A DNA stretch of 64,000 bases from Pycnococcus provasolii (Eukaryota > Chlorophyta > Pseudoscourfieldiophyceae > Pseudoscourfieldiales), in assembly GCA_049487715.1 (NCBI GenBank), contig CP150589.1:1-64000 (forward strand), read 5' to 3'. Below the pieces are notes generated by a model. The model did no database searches. It was not told the DNA's origin and was given only the letters and a program-made list of their open reading frames with translations. Position numbers and translations under genes: made by a program. Numbering within the stretch: the stretch's first letter is position 1; every line of letters begins with the position of its first letter. Positions 8,701 through 18,237 of this stretch are shown here, in pieces.

Positions 8701-11655
8701 TTACAATTCGGTAGTCATCACCACGTGTGACCCAATACTGTACATAATAGGAAACGTTGGTGTCGTGGCATCCGTGTTGTCCAAACGTGCAATCCACGAG
8801 CTGTCGTTGAGCACAGACGATGCCACTGGCACAAACGCGAGGCTTGCACCCTGGCTCCATCGTTGCACGTCGCAGTGGCGAGGGAAAGGCTCGTTGCTTC
8901 CAGGTGGAACGACGCGCGCCACCACCTCGGCGTCTATGCGCAGCTCCCTCAGGAGGGTTCGCGCGCAGAAGACGCGGTGAGCAATAGCGGACTCGACATC
9001 ATCTGCGTCGCCCGTATCCGCCACAAGCAGTACCACACGCACACGCGCGTGTCGCCATCGTGCACTTCGCGTGAGCACGTACGCGTTCACTAGGGCAAGG
9101 CTGAATGATGCGCTCAGCTCGGGGACCACGGATGCATGTTCGTCGCCGGTAAGCACGGTCGCCCTTTCGTGGTAGACGTCGAGACGAGGGGTCGTCGACT
9201 CCTTGCCATCGGGGGCGAGCAGATGCTCGATCCCCTGAATGAGCTGAAAATGCATCCCAAGTCGAAGCGCATCCGCCGCGAGCTGTGCATAGTCTGCGGA
9301 CGGCATTCTCTCCGAAGGCGCGTATCTGCACATGAGCGTGTGTGGTCGGAGATGCCCCAGGCGCGCGCCAAGCACAATGTTAATCGCCCCCGTCAGCTGC
9401 GCGTGATCGCCTGTTGCAATCGTCGTCTGTGGAAATGCCTTCACACGCAGACGTTGCACGACGCGATTCAGATGCCGCAACTCACTCGTCGCATTCGCGA
9501 GCGAGTCGGCGACGTGGCCAATGCAGTACATGCCGCCTTTTTTGAGCTCGTCGGCAAGTTTGATTGCGCTAGCGGCAACGCCATTCGTTAACATTTGGTC
9601 ATTCATGCCCGCTTCCGCTTGGTGGAGATAACGGCTGTCGTAGGTGGGTGATGGCGGCAGAACCTCCAGTGCCGCCGATGATGATCCCGTTGCCGGAGTC
9701 AGGTGTCCGCCGGCACCGTCGAGGAGGCCATTGGACAGAAGCAGCACGCCAGGCCGCCAGAACTTGACGTGCGTTTCCGTGGGACTCTCCAACTTTAAGA
9801 GGTACTTGCGCACCTGCTGAAAAATGAGAGCCTGGTGGATGCTCCCCCACTTTTTCGGCGGCGACCGAAGTGCCAACAAATAAAAGATCGTGAACATGGC
9901 AAGCAGCACGATCAAGCTCAGCAGGACGTCGATCGCGCACATGGCTGCAATGCACATGATCACACCGGCGATGGATGTCTGCCACGAAAAGTGCCTAAAG
10001 GCTGGTCGAAAGTTGGGGCTCGACGTGATGCGAAGCGTGAAGCACGCCAAATTCAGGATCGCATACGCGAGAAGAAAGCAGAGCGAGGAGATGGGCGCGA
10101 GCGCGTCGAGATTGCCGACGAAAAGGCTCGCCTGCGTGCAGATGGTGCACAGAGCCAAACTGAAATGCGGATGTGCCAACCCGTATTTTTTGCCTGTGGC
10201 ACTACCATCACCGCCGCCGTTGCTGTTATTAATGCCGTTGCCGTTGCTGCTGCTGCCGCCATTGCTGCTGTTCGCACGAAGTCCCAGAACGTCATCCGCC
10301 ATGAGCGCTGACCAGACGCGACTCGCTCCGGCGAGCGTGTTATTGGCACCAAACAACGACGCAAGCAGGATGGCGGTGTTGACCATTTTCACCGCGGCGT
10401 CGCTCGGAATGGCGTCGAGCATCGAGAGCGTGTTGCAGACTAGAAATGCTCGCGTGTAAACGCCATTCAGCAGGAACATGAGAAATATGTACACCGCCAC
10501 CACAAAGGCAAGACTTGCGATTGTGCCCTTGGGAATGCTCTTGGATGGATCGCGAAGGTCGCCGCTCATGTTCGCTCCCGACGTGAATCCCGTGAAGCCG
10601 TTCAAGAACACGGCGAACACCTGCCATATCGACGGCACAGCTCCGCCGCCCGTTTCGCTGATTACCTCCGCCCGTGGGCTGCACGTCGGGTGCGGACGTA
10701 AGGAAGTGTACGCCGGATCCCAGAACGGAAGTAGCCCGCCATACTTGCCGAAATTCTGCGCCATGATGTGCCACCGAAATCCGCGCCCGCCAATGTCGAC
10801 GCCACCTCCCTCGCTTGGGTCACCACCAAACACGCCGCTGAGGAGTAAGCACGCCGAGCAGAGCACGACGGTGCCCATCATGAACGCGAATGTGACAATA
10901 TTGAGCCGTCCGAGGTACTTGACGTCAACAACGTTCAGAAGCACGGCGACGTACAGGGCTGCCGTCGCGACGACGAACTCCGTCCAGTATGCTGGCCACG
11001 TCGGGCTCACGAGTGTGTCGAACGTGCGCACGAATTGCTCTGCAAATCCCTTCAGAGAGAGCGCGGAGCTGACGACGGACGCCGCGAAGAAGATGAACCC
11101 GATCGCGCCTCCGAATTCCGGCCCAAGTGTTCGACTCGTGAGGAAGTACACGCCACCTCCCGACACTCGTCCGTTGGTCGCAATGACGCTCAGAGACATG
11201 GCTGTGAGCGCCACCATGAATGTGATGAGAAACGTCAAAAGAACGGCACCAATGAATCCCACCTGTCCGACGGTCCACCCGACACGCAAATACAAAATCA
11301 CGCCAAACATGCTGACAACGTTCGGTGCGAACACACCCACGAACGTGTTCAACGAGCCTCGAGGTTTCAAGGATGACGACGACGACGACGAGGACGCCCC
11401 CTGAGGCCTCCCATCATCAGGAGGGGGTGGTGAGCCCCCCGAGCCATACGAGGATGATGATCCACCACCAAGAGCCTCTCCCAAGAAGAATGACTCGGAT
11501 GACGAATCATGACGAGACGAATGAGGAGGAAGCAGAGGCGAGAGCGCAGACAAATTACCAGGAGAGTCACCAACACCAACACCACGGGGACCAACGCCGC
11601 CGCCATTGACGCCGGAGACACTCACATTCTTGCGCAGACTGCTGCGAGCAGACAT
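8701..11655 (-). CDS. SLC12-family cation-chloride cotransporter
   Basis: 984 residues, starting at an ATG. A Ser/Gly-rich N-terminus of ~95 residues leads into GSLNTFVGVFAPNVVSMFGV, the SLC12 family signature at transmembrane helix 1, then about twelve membrane segments, including VSGGGVYFLTSRTLGPEFGG and SGANMSGDLRDPSKSIP, both diagnostic. A long cytosolic C-terminus follows from about residue 600. A low-complexity Asn/Gly/Ser insert (about 450-480) interrupts a loop and is probably lineage-specific. The family moves chloride with sodium and/or potassium and controls cell volume; the sequence cannot settle NKCC, KCC or A9-like specificity, though the early region looks closest to the SLC12A8/A9 branch. 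It is convergent with the upstream gene, 120 bases apart. Confidence 0.9.
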   Translation of the reverse strand: MSARSSLRKNVSVSGVNGGGVGPRGVGVGDSPGNLSALSPLLPPHSSRHDSSSESFFLGEALGGGSSSSYGSGGSPPPPDDGRPQGASSSSSSSSLKPRGSLNTFVGVFAPNVVSMFGVILYLRVGWTVGQVGFIGAVLLTFLITFMVALTAMSLSVIATNGRVSGGGVYFLTSRTLGPEFGGAIGFIFFAASVVSSALSLKGFAEQFVRTFDTLVSPTWPAYWTEFVVATAALYVAVLLNVVDVKYLGRLNIVTFAFMMGTVVLCSACLLLSGVFGGDPSEGGGVDIGGRGFRWHIMAQNFGKYGGLLPFWDPAYTSLRPHPTCSPRAEVISETGGGAVPSIWQVFAVFLNGFTGFTSGANMSGDLRDPSKSIPKGTIASLAFVVAVYIFLMFLLNGVYTRAFLVCNTLSMLDAIPSDAAVKMVNTAILLASLFGANNTLAGASRVWSALMADDVLGLRANSSNGGSSSNGNGINNSNGGGDGSATGKKYGLAHPHFSLALCTICTQASLFVGNLDALAPISSLCFLLAYAILNLACFTLRITSSPNFRPAFRHFSWQTSIAGVIMCIAAMCAIDVLLSLIVLLAMFTIFYLLALRSPPKKWGSIHQALIFQQVRKYLLKLESPTETHVKFWRPGVLLLSNGLLDGAGGHLTPATGSSSAALEVLPPSPTYDSRYLHQAEAGMNDQMLTNGVAASAIKLADELKKGGMYCIGHVADSLANATSELRHLNRVVQRLRVKAFPQTTIATGDHAQLTGAINIVLGARLGHLRPHTLMCRYAPSERMPSADYAQLAADALRLGMHFQLIQGIEHLLAPDGKESTTPRLDVYHERATVLTGDEHASVVPELSASFSLALVNAYVLTRSARWRHARVRVVLLVADTGDADDVESAIAHRVFCARTLLRELRIDAEVVARVVPPGSNEPFPRHCDVQRWSQGASLAFVPVASSVLNDSSWIARLDNTDATTPTFPIMYSIGSHVVMTTEL

Positions 11656-12118
11656 TATAGTCTAGGGATGAGAATGCATTCCGAAACGTTCAGTTCCGAG
11701 TGCGAAAAAAAACAAAAGAAAAGGGGGCCGAAAAAAACATTAGTTCGAAACGGTCCAGAACTGGTTCGTCGGGGGTAACCCTAAGTACTAAGTATACATG
11801 CGCGTGACACGACAAGCCAGCGCCGAAGCCCGCCAGCGCCGATTGCCGAACCCACCGGACGCGCGGTGTCGCTTCGCCGGCTTCGCGGTGTCGCTCGCTT
11901 CGGCGCATAGGAAGCTTTCCTTGTCCGCCAGGTCGATCATTCCGTCGCCGATTGAACATCATCGTCCAAGCTGCTCGCGAGTATGGGGTTGGGTACAAGC
12001 CTCGCGCGGCACCCTCTTGCCACGCTCGTCGTGGCCAGCGTTCGTGCCCAAGCTAAGTTGGAGGCCCGACTGCGAAGCTTGAGCCGGCACATGCGCCGAC
12101 TTGAACTGGAATCGCCGC

Positions 12119-12466
12119 TTATCGGACAAGAGATCCACGTGGCCGTTCTGCTCGCCTGGCCAGTGGCCACTCGTAGGTCGAGTTCGGGTAGCGGCGCTTC
12201 CATGCATCGATGCCGCGCATTTCCTTCGCATGAGTCTCGGACCGGAAATCGCGCCGTGCCACTTCCTCCGTCGAGGAGTCCCACTCACCGACGGAGTCGC
12301 AGACGTATGCCCCAGACTCACGCATGGACCCGTTGGCGCGCGTCACGTCGCGTTCTAGTTTCGCACCCGGCGTGATCACGAGCTTCTCCTTGGCACGTGC
12401 GTCGAGAACGCCCCCGTCAGCCACCCAGCCGATCTTGTCCTCCTCGCAGAAGCACACGATGGGCAT
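12119..12466 (-). CDS. Unrecognised 115-residue reading frame, possibly a gene relic
   Basis: ATG-initiated frame MPIVCFCEEDKIGWV... of balanced composition, unlike the Arg-rich shadows around it. I recognise no domain. The frame stops at 12119, and open frames in the other two registers continue below it to ~11940, so this may be one exon of a small gene or a decayed insertion in the SLC12-AP-3 spacer. It could equally be chance. Confidence 0.3.
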   Translation of the reverse strand: MPIVCFCEEDKIGWVADGGVLDARAKEKLVITPGAKLERDVTRANGSMRESGAYVCDSVGEWDSSTEEVARRDFRSETHAKEMRGIDAWKRRYPNSTYEWPLARRAERPRGSLVR

Positions 12467-12626
12467 TTTGGGGTACCCACAAACGTCATAGAAGCAGACA
12501 ATAGGGCGGGCGGCGGGCCCATCGCTCGTCCCGAGGACCCACTGACCCAGTCATAAAGTAGTGCACGACCGCCCGGACCGGGATCCCCAACTCAAGATAG
12601 AAGAAGAAGCGCCTCCCCCCTAAAAG

Positions 12627-12650
12627 TAACCCTAACCCTAAAACCCTAAT
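12627..12650 (+). promoter_or_regulatory. Telo-box-like motif upstream of AP-3 mu
   Basis: TAACCCTAACCCTAAAACCC plus CTAAT lies 113-136 bases before the AP-3 mu start. Plants use AAACCCTAA (telo-box) in promoters of growth genes; a similar role here is inference from repeated placement. A shorter TAACCCTAAG at 11776-11785 sits ~120 bases upstream of the SLC12 gene on the other side. Confidence 0.55.
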
Positions 12651-12762
12651 CAATCCCTCTTCCGGTTCTTCCCCCCATCAGCATCAGCCTTTCCCTCTCC
12701 TCTCCCTGCTCCTCCGAACTAACGTCTCCATCATTCTCCGGGCCGGTTTTATTTGTCCTAAC

Positions 12763-14523
12763 ATGGGCGGCATCGACAGCGTTTGGGTGCTTGACGCGCG
12801 TTCGCTGGAGACCATCGCGGAGAAGCACTACACTCCAGTGAGGAATAACACTCAGTGCGGAATACCGCGTGCTTTTGCAAAACTTTTACAACAAGGCTCC
12901 GGCAATGGCTCATTCTCACCTTCACCTTCACCTGCTGGGTTCTCGTACTCGCCAGACCAGGTCGCGTCACGCGCACGCACTCTGCCGCCCGTCGTCGCCA
13001 TGCCGTCGTCGTACCTGTCGCACTTCGTAAGCGGAGGGGTCGTTCTGCTCGCCACGCACGGAGGAGAGACGAACCCGCTCGCAGTCAGGGAGTGGATGAG
13101 GGCAAGCGCGGACGCCATCGCGGAGTACGTCGGCAGAGACGCCACCGGAGGCGTCGACGGAAACGGTGTCAGAGACCACTTCGTCATGGTCTACCTCCTA
13201 CTGGAGGAACTTGCGGAGAGTGGCCTGCCGTGGAGAACGGACGTAGCGCAGCTCAAGTCCGTCTTGCCACCTCCGACGCTAGGAGACAAAATGCTGCGTG
13301 CACTCAGCGGAGGTGGAGTCGCGGCGACGTCCACGAGCGGAAGCGCCACCACGTCAAGTCCAGCAACCCCAGCAGCGAAGGCTGCAGCCGCGGCGAGAGG
13401 CATGGCGAACGTTGCGCAGGGAATGTTCGCCAAGGCGCGCGCTCGCGTCAGCGGTGGAGGCGGAACGCCAACACACGTACCCTCGCAGCCAACCACGCCG
13501 CCGTTCACGCCGCCGCCGATGCGCACGATGATGTCGTCAGGCACGCCGCCAGTGCCAAACTCGCATTCGCCGTACATGGGGAACGGGAGCAGCCCACCGC
13601 AGCCGTCGTTCGGGGCGGCCGAGGCTGACAACGCACCACCGTGGCGCCCACGTGCGCCGCGCTATGCGTCGAACGAGGTGTTCGTGGACATTGTCGAAGA
13701 GCTCGATGCCGAGCTCGACTCGGAGGGAAAGTGCGTGCGATCTAGCGTGATTGGGGAACTGTTCGTCACCTCGAGACTGAGCGGCGCATCGCCGGAGCTT
13801 GTCGTGCGGCTGTCGGACACGCGCGTCATCGACGACACGTCTGTGCGCTTCCACCCCAGCGTTCGTACAGCCCGATGGACCTCTGAACGCATGCTGAACC
13901 TCGTTCCGCCAGACGGAACTTCGAAGATCATGACGTATGCAACGCGCGACCCGGCAGGACCCGCAAGCCGTGCGGCACGTGGCCAGAAGGCAACGAGCGC
14001 CGTTGGTGGATGGCACCTGCCCATCTACGTCAAGCCTGTCATGAGCTGGGACGGAACGACGGCGACAGGAAAGGTGAGCGTGATGGTTGGCGAGCGACCG
14101 AAGCATCCGCAGGGGCAGCAGGGACACCAGCAGGGGCACGCCGCGAAGACGTGCGATCGCGTTTCAGTGCGCGTGCCAATCCCGAAGAAATGCGAACGCG
14201 TCGAGTTCAATGCCAACGTTGGGACGGTGACGTGCGATATGACGCTGGGGGTGGTGCTGTGGAACATCGGCAAGATTCCGTACGACAAGGCGCCATGCCT
14301 CAATGGGCTTTACACCATGGCTGGCGGCGGCGGCGGCGGCGGCGAGGCGTCTTCACCGCCGCCGCTCAGCAGCGGGTGCATCGCGGCGTCCTTCTCGCTG
14401 CACGGCGAGACGGCGACGGGACTGTGCGTCGAGTCGATATCCGTTCCGAACGAGATGTACAAAATTTTCAAGGCATTCAAGGCTACGCTCAAGGGTGGGC
14501 GCTTCCACGTGCGGTTGGCGTGA
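12763..14523 (+). CDS. AP3M: AP-3 complex subunit mu
   Basis: 586 residues. The N-terminal longin-like domain (1-~150) includes HFVMVYLLLEELAESGLPWR and LKSVLPPPT, typical of AP-3 mu. A linker of ~150 residues rich in Gly/Pro/Ala carries PWRP at its end, then the mu-homology domain begins at NEVFVDIVEELDAELDSEGK and contains RVIDDTSVRFHPSVR and MLNLVPPDGTSKIM, matching the cargo-binding half of AP-3 mu. AP-3 sorts cargo from endosome/trans-Golgi to vacuole or lysosome-related organelles. The Gly/Ser/Pro linker and a run of eight glycines near 525 are longer than usual (family ~415 residues). A GAA tract follows in the 3' UTR. Confidence 0.93.
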   Translation: MGGIDSVWVLDARSLETIAEKHYTPVRNNTQCGIPRAFAKLLQQGSGNGSFSPSPSPAGFSYSPDQVASRARTLPPVVAMPSSYLSHFVSGGVVLLATHGGETNPLAVREWMRASADAIAEYVGRDATGGVDGNGVRDHFVMVYLLLEELAESGLPWRTDVAQLKSVLPPPTLGDKMLRALSGGGVAATSTSGSATTSSPATPAAKAAAAARGMANVAQGMFAKARARVSGGGGTPTHVPSQPTTPPFTPPPMRTMMSSGTPPVPNSHSPYMGNGSSPPQPSFGAAEADNAPPWRPRAPRYASNEVFVDIVEELDAELDSEGKCVRSSVIGELFVTSRLSGASPELVVRLSDTRVIDDTSVRFHPSVRTARWTSERMLNLVPPDGTSKIMTYATRDPAGPASRAARGQKATSAVGGWHLPIYVKPVMSWDGTTATGKVSVMVGERPKHPQGQQGHQQGHAAKTCDRVSVRVPIPKKCERVEFNANVGTVTCDMTLGVVLWNIGKIPYDKAPCLNGLYTMAGGGGGGGEASSPPPLSSGCIAASFSLHGETATGLCVESISVPNEMYKIFKAFKATLKGGRFHVRLA

Positions 14524-14597
14524 GAGGATATGCAGAAGGAGTGCGAAGAAGAAGCTTCGTTCTTAAAGAGATTGTAACTCCAAGACAAGTTCATTCA

Positions 14598-14600
14598 GAG

Positions 14601-14630
<30 letters not shown>
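14598..14630. repeat. (GAA)n microsatellite
   Basis: Uninterrupted GAA/AAG tract of about eleven units some 75 bases after the AP-3 mu stop, in its 3' UTR and between two convergent genes. Confidence 0.85.
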
Positions 14631-14632
<2 letters not shown>

Positions 14633-14828
14633 CTGAATGAGCAATAAAAAAAGTAAAAGTCCTGTAGCAAAAAAGCGACGCATTTGTGTATATATATGTA
14701 TTTTCTCTCTGTTCTCTCGTTCACCGTTATTAGTGTATCTTGATGGATGACCGCCGTGCCATCGTATCGTATCCTGTGCAAAATTTAGTCGTCGTTGGTG
14801 GGACTCTCGCCGTGCCCTCACTTTCTCG

Positions 14829-16844
14829 TCAAACACCGGCCGCGCGAGGGGACCAGCCAGCCGGCCTGGCTCGCTCCTCAACACGCGCCGCCGACGGCAT
14901 GCGACTGAGTGGCGGCGGCTGGTACACGCACTGAAGTTGGCCACATGGACCACTCACTTGCTGGTTTCGGCTCACCGTATGTCCCGCACACGGTCCCTCG
15001 ACAAGATTCTTGTACAACTCCACAAGTTGTCGGATGTAATGTGCGGCACATGCAACCGCTCGCTGAGATCCAGTGAGATCGAAGACGCGCACCGCGCGTC
15101 CGCTCTCCTGCTGGCTCTTCGCGCTCCAGCTTTGCACAATGCACTTGCACTGCGTACCGATTCGCTTAATCGTGATGCCTCCAGGTCCAATTACGAATCC
15201 CGCCGCGAGCATCGTCACCTGCAGTTGACATCCACCGCTCGTCGAGGTGACTTTCTCGATGCCTTGTGGCAGTTCACGACCACTCGCATCCGTCTCGATG
15301 CCCTGACCCTTTGAGCGACTTCCAGATGGCAGAATGTCCGGCATGCACTCGTACACATCGTGTCCTTGCTGCTGCAATTGCTGTTGTTGTTGTGGCGATA
15401 GCTGATGCTGATGATGAGCTGCAAGCTTTGCTGCGGTGGCGGATGAGGCTGCTGCTGCTGTTGGTGAGCGATGGCTCCTGCTTCCACGTCGAGGTTTCTC
15501 ACCAGTATTTCCTCCTCCACCACCACCCGGCGGCGACGCGCCGCCGGATTGTTGCTGCTGACGGTAGATTGCTGCAGCCGTAGCCGAGGATGACGGCGAC
15601 GAAAGTTTCGCAGCGCCGGCGGCAGGTGGCGATGATGATGACGGCGTCACCCTCTTCGCTCCTCCTCCTCCTTGTCCTGGTGCTGCTGCACCGCCACCAC
15701 CACCACTATCCTTGCGCTTCAGCTCGTTTGGAATAGGGACCCCAGAGTACGAAGGAGGCGTCCGAAACTGCTGTTGTTGTTGTGGCTGCTTCAGTGCCAC
15801 GGCACGATACGACGGCGGCGTCGGTGCAATAGCATCTGTTGCTAGTGGTTGTTGACCTGAACCCCATCCTGCCGTTGCTGTTGGCGTCGACCCCAGAGGA
15901 GGAAGCGTCGAAGTCAGCCACGGAGAAGAGTGCGCGTGTTCGTCGTGAGACACGTTCACTGACGATGACTGTGGTGGCGGCGCTCGTTCTCCTCCCCCAG
16001 TAGCACTCGGCAAGAACCACGGATTCGTGTAAGAAGGCTGTTGTTGTTGTTGTTGTGGTTGTTGTTGTGGTTGTTGCTGCTGCTGCTGCTGCTTGTTGTC
16101 GTCAAGTGAAAAGACAGACGGCTGGAGCCCCATCCAACTCTTTCCACCACTCGTGCTCGTAGTATCACCACCACCACCAGTGCCAATGATCGTCGTCGCC
16201 GTAGATGGTGAAGGTGCCAACTCCGGCGAAGTTCCCCAGATTGGAGTCTGCGGAGGTGTTGTCCAAGGCGACAGAGAAGCTGGAGCGAGGCGTTGTTGCT
16301 GCTGCTGTTGTTGGTTCCCGAAGAGAGTTGGCGAAGCGGCGAATAGGAGCGACGTGTCGTACTGCTGCTGCTGCTGTTGCTTATGCTCAACATAGTCGTC
16401 ATCCGCAGGCGCCGCTGCTTCCCAAGCGGGGCTGAAAGCCGTTGGTATACCTAGGTGGTGGTGGTGGTGACCGTGTGTCGTCATCATCTCATCCTCCTCC
16501 ACCGTTGCTGGCGCATCTCGGCGCAAACGGTATTGTTGTTGTTGCTGAGGTGGCGGTGAGCCAATCAGCATCATCGCCGCCTCTGAGCCTTGCGTCGCGG
16601 AGGTGATCGTCCCCCCGCCGTTTGAGTCCGAGGCGTCGTCGAGATCCGCCGACGACGTGCTTCGCAGCGCCGTGGCAGCCGCGAGAAGCTCGCCACTGCT
16701 GCTCCTTTTATGTGCATGCATGGCGGCAGAAAAGTGGTTCCCATTGTTGTTGTTGTTGTGATTGGCAGAGCCTCCTAAAAGGAGCTGCGAAAGACGCTGA
16801 GACTGCGACTCCACCAAAGAAGAAGGCTGCGACGCGACCGACAT
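14829..16844 (-). CDS. Poly-Q KH-domain RNA-binding protein
   Basis: 671 residues from the ATG at 16844 (the frame extends five codons further only through GTG). Almost the whole protein is low complexity: Gln runs, His runs (GHHHHHL), Gly/Ala/Ser tracts. One folded domain lies at about 535-625: VTMLAAGFVIGPGGITIKRI has the KH GXXG loop (GPGG) preceded by the hydrophobic helix, followed by VRVFDLTGSQRAVACAAHYI. KH domains bind single-stranded RNA, and the Q/N-rich body suggests a condensate-forming RNA regulator. No second KH is visible. Target and role unknown. Confidence 0.75.
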   Translation of the reverse strand: MSVASQPSSLVESQSQRLSQLLLGGSANHNNNNNGNHFSAAMHAHKRSSSGELLAAATALRSTSSADLDDASDSNGGGTITSATQGSEAAMMLIGSPPPQQQQQYRLRRDAPATVEEDEMMTTHGHHHHHLGIPTAFSPAWEAAAPADDDYVEHKQQQQQQYDTSLLFAASPTLFGNQQQQQQQRLAPASLSPWTTPPQTPIWGTSPELAPSPSTATTIIGTGGGGDTTSTSGGKSWMGLQPSVFSLDDNKQQQQQQQPQQQPQQQQQQPSYTNPWFLPSATGGGERAPPPQSSSVNVSHDEHAHSSPWLTSTLPPLGSTPTATAGWGSGQQPLATDAIAPTPPSYRAVALKQPQQQQQFRTPPSYSGVPIPNELKRKDSGGGGGAAAPGQGGGGAKRVTPSSSSPPAAGAAKLSSPSSSATAAAIYRQQQQSGGASPPGGGGGGNTGEKPRRGSRSHRSPTAAAASSATAAKLAAHHQHQLSPQQQQQLQQQGHDVYECMPDILPSGSRSKGQGIETDASGRELPQGIEKVTSTSGGCQLQVTMLAAGFVIGPGGITIKRIGTQCKCIVQSWSAKSQQESGRAVRVFDLTGSQRAVACAAHYIRQLVELYKNLVEGPCAGHTVSRNQQVSGPCGQLQCVYQPPPLSRMPSAARVEERARPAGWSPRAAGV

Positions 16845-17674
16845 TATTATTGAGTGCACTTCTAAAAGTATCTATCTATGGCGGCAAACACTCACTCACT
16901 CACTCAAGAAAGTGAGAGGGAGTTGTGACAAGGCAGGGTGCGAAGCAGGCCTCCCCGAACGCAAAAGTGCACACGTGGAGTCGTTGAGGGCCCGAGGTCG
17001 CGCGAAAGAGTTCAAAACCTGAGGTTCGGGGGATCTGAGTGAGTGGGTAAAGTGAGTGGGACCCGGCAATCTGGATGAGTGAATCGTAGTGGAATTGGAA
17101 TTGGCCCCGCAGGTTCGCACGAGGCTTCTTTTGTCTCGGTCTAGAAGCCCAGTCGTGTAGTAACGGTCGATTCTTCACATCGCTCCAGGGATCGGAGAGG
17201 GTCAGAGGGAGCTCATGGGCGCGGCTCGCTCGGGGTTTCTACGTACGTAACGAAAAAACGAAAACGAACCCCTAACTGAATTCCCCGAAATTTACATGTG
17301 TCGTCGTGGTGGGCGTTCGTCGTGGTCGACGTCGAGCACGTCCAACCACCAACTCTGTCCGTCTCAACCCCCAAAGCTAGCCCTCTCCGTTCCAACGGCC
17401 AAAACTAGTGCCCCGCGTCTCAACGAGGCACTCGAAACGGCAACGACGACGATAGATCGGTGTAACCATTGCTCTGCTCCTCAGTTCTCCATCGTTGTCC
17501 AGTTGCACCACGCGCCGTGTGGATGACACAACACGCTACACGGTCGCCCTGCCTTGCGACAAGGGCAACCCTCGCCGCACACCCCCCCCGTCTTTCCTTC
17601 GTCGGCACGCGCATCGCGACGCAGTAGCACTCGCGACGCCCTCCATGGCGAGCGACCTCCAGCTCACGGTCCTG

Positions 17675-17908
17675 TCATCCACCACAACTGCGATGTAGCT
17701 CAAATGCCGTTTGCTTGGCAATCTCTCCTACGTCGGTTGCATGCAATAGTACCTCATGTTGACTGAGCGGAGCGTCAATGTCGATGGAGGTCTCCTTGAG
17801 GATGAGCTCGATAGCTCGTGCGAGCTTTCCTCGGCGCATGGCGTTTAACTGCTGATGGTTCTCTCGAATCTTGGCAATCTTCTCCGCCTCCTCCCCGCCA
17901 TCACACAT
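17675..17908 (-). CDS. Unrecognised 77-residue reading frame
   Basis: ATG-initiated, hydrophilic and helix-prone (EEAEKIAKIRENHQQL, LARAIELILKE). Amino-acid use looks more protein-like than the surrounding frames, but I know no homologue. It may be a small gene, an unjoined exon or a relic. Confidence 0.3.
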   Translation of the reverse strand: MCDGGEEAEKIAKIRENHQQLNAMRRGKLARAIELILKETSIDIDAPLSQHEVLLHATDVGEIAKQTAFELHRSCGG

Positions 17909-18182
17909 CGTTAGATGCTCCGGTGTTCACGCAAGCTTGTGCCTGGAGCCGACAACAACGCGCCGCTGCCTGTGTTAATTAACGTGTATCAAACGTGCAC
18001 TTGACACTTGCTGGAAAGTGCAAAGTACAAACCGACCGGTATCCCCAACTTCCCTAAATTCTAAACTAACTCCAAAAAGAACAAAAACCGTGGACGCCAC
18101 TGTAATTCCCCGACCACTAGTAGATCGAGAAAACCGAACCCCGACCTTGCCCCGCCGACGAATTCTAACTCGAATCCGGGAT

Positions 18183-18200
18183 CCCCCCCCCCCCCCCCCC
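18183..18200. repeat. Poly-C tract of 18
   Basis: Eighteen consecutive C residues, 37 bases before the AP2-factor ATG, in its presumed 5' UTR. It is prone to length variation and to sequencing error. Confidence 0.8.
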
Positions 18201-18237
18201 TAGGCTGCCCCCTGGTGGTCAGGTCACACACTCCGTC

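Larger units (their letters stand above)
16845..18237. other. 1.4-kb divergent promoter region
   Basis: Lies between the divergent KH and AP2-factor genes. Holds CTCACTCACTCACTCAAG with an AGTGAG partner just past the KH start, an intermediate region with one small open frame (17675-17908, listed), and a poly-C tract at 18183-18200 just before the AP2 start. No canonical telomere-like array. Confidence 0.5.

Noticed and set aside
10478-11404. 308-residue plus-strand frame
   Set aside because: Antisense of the SLC12 gene.
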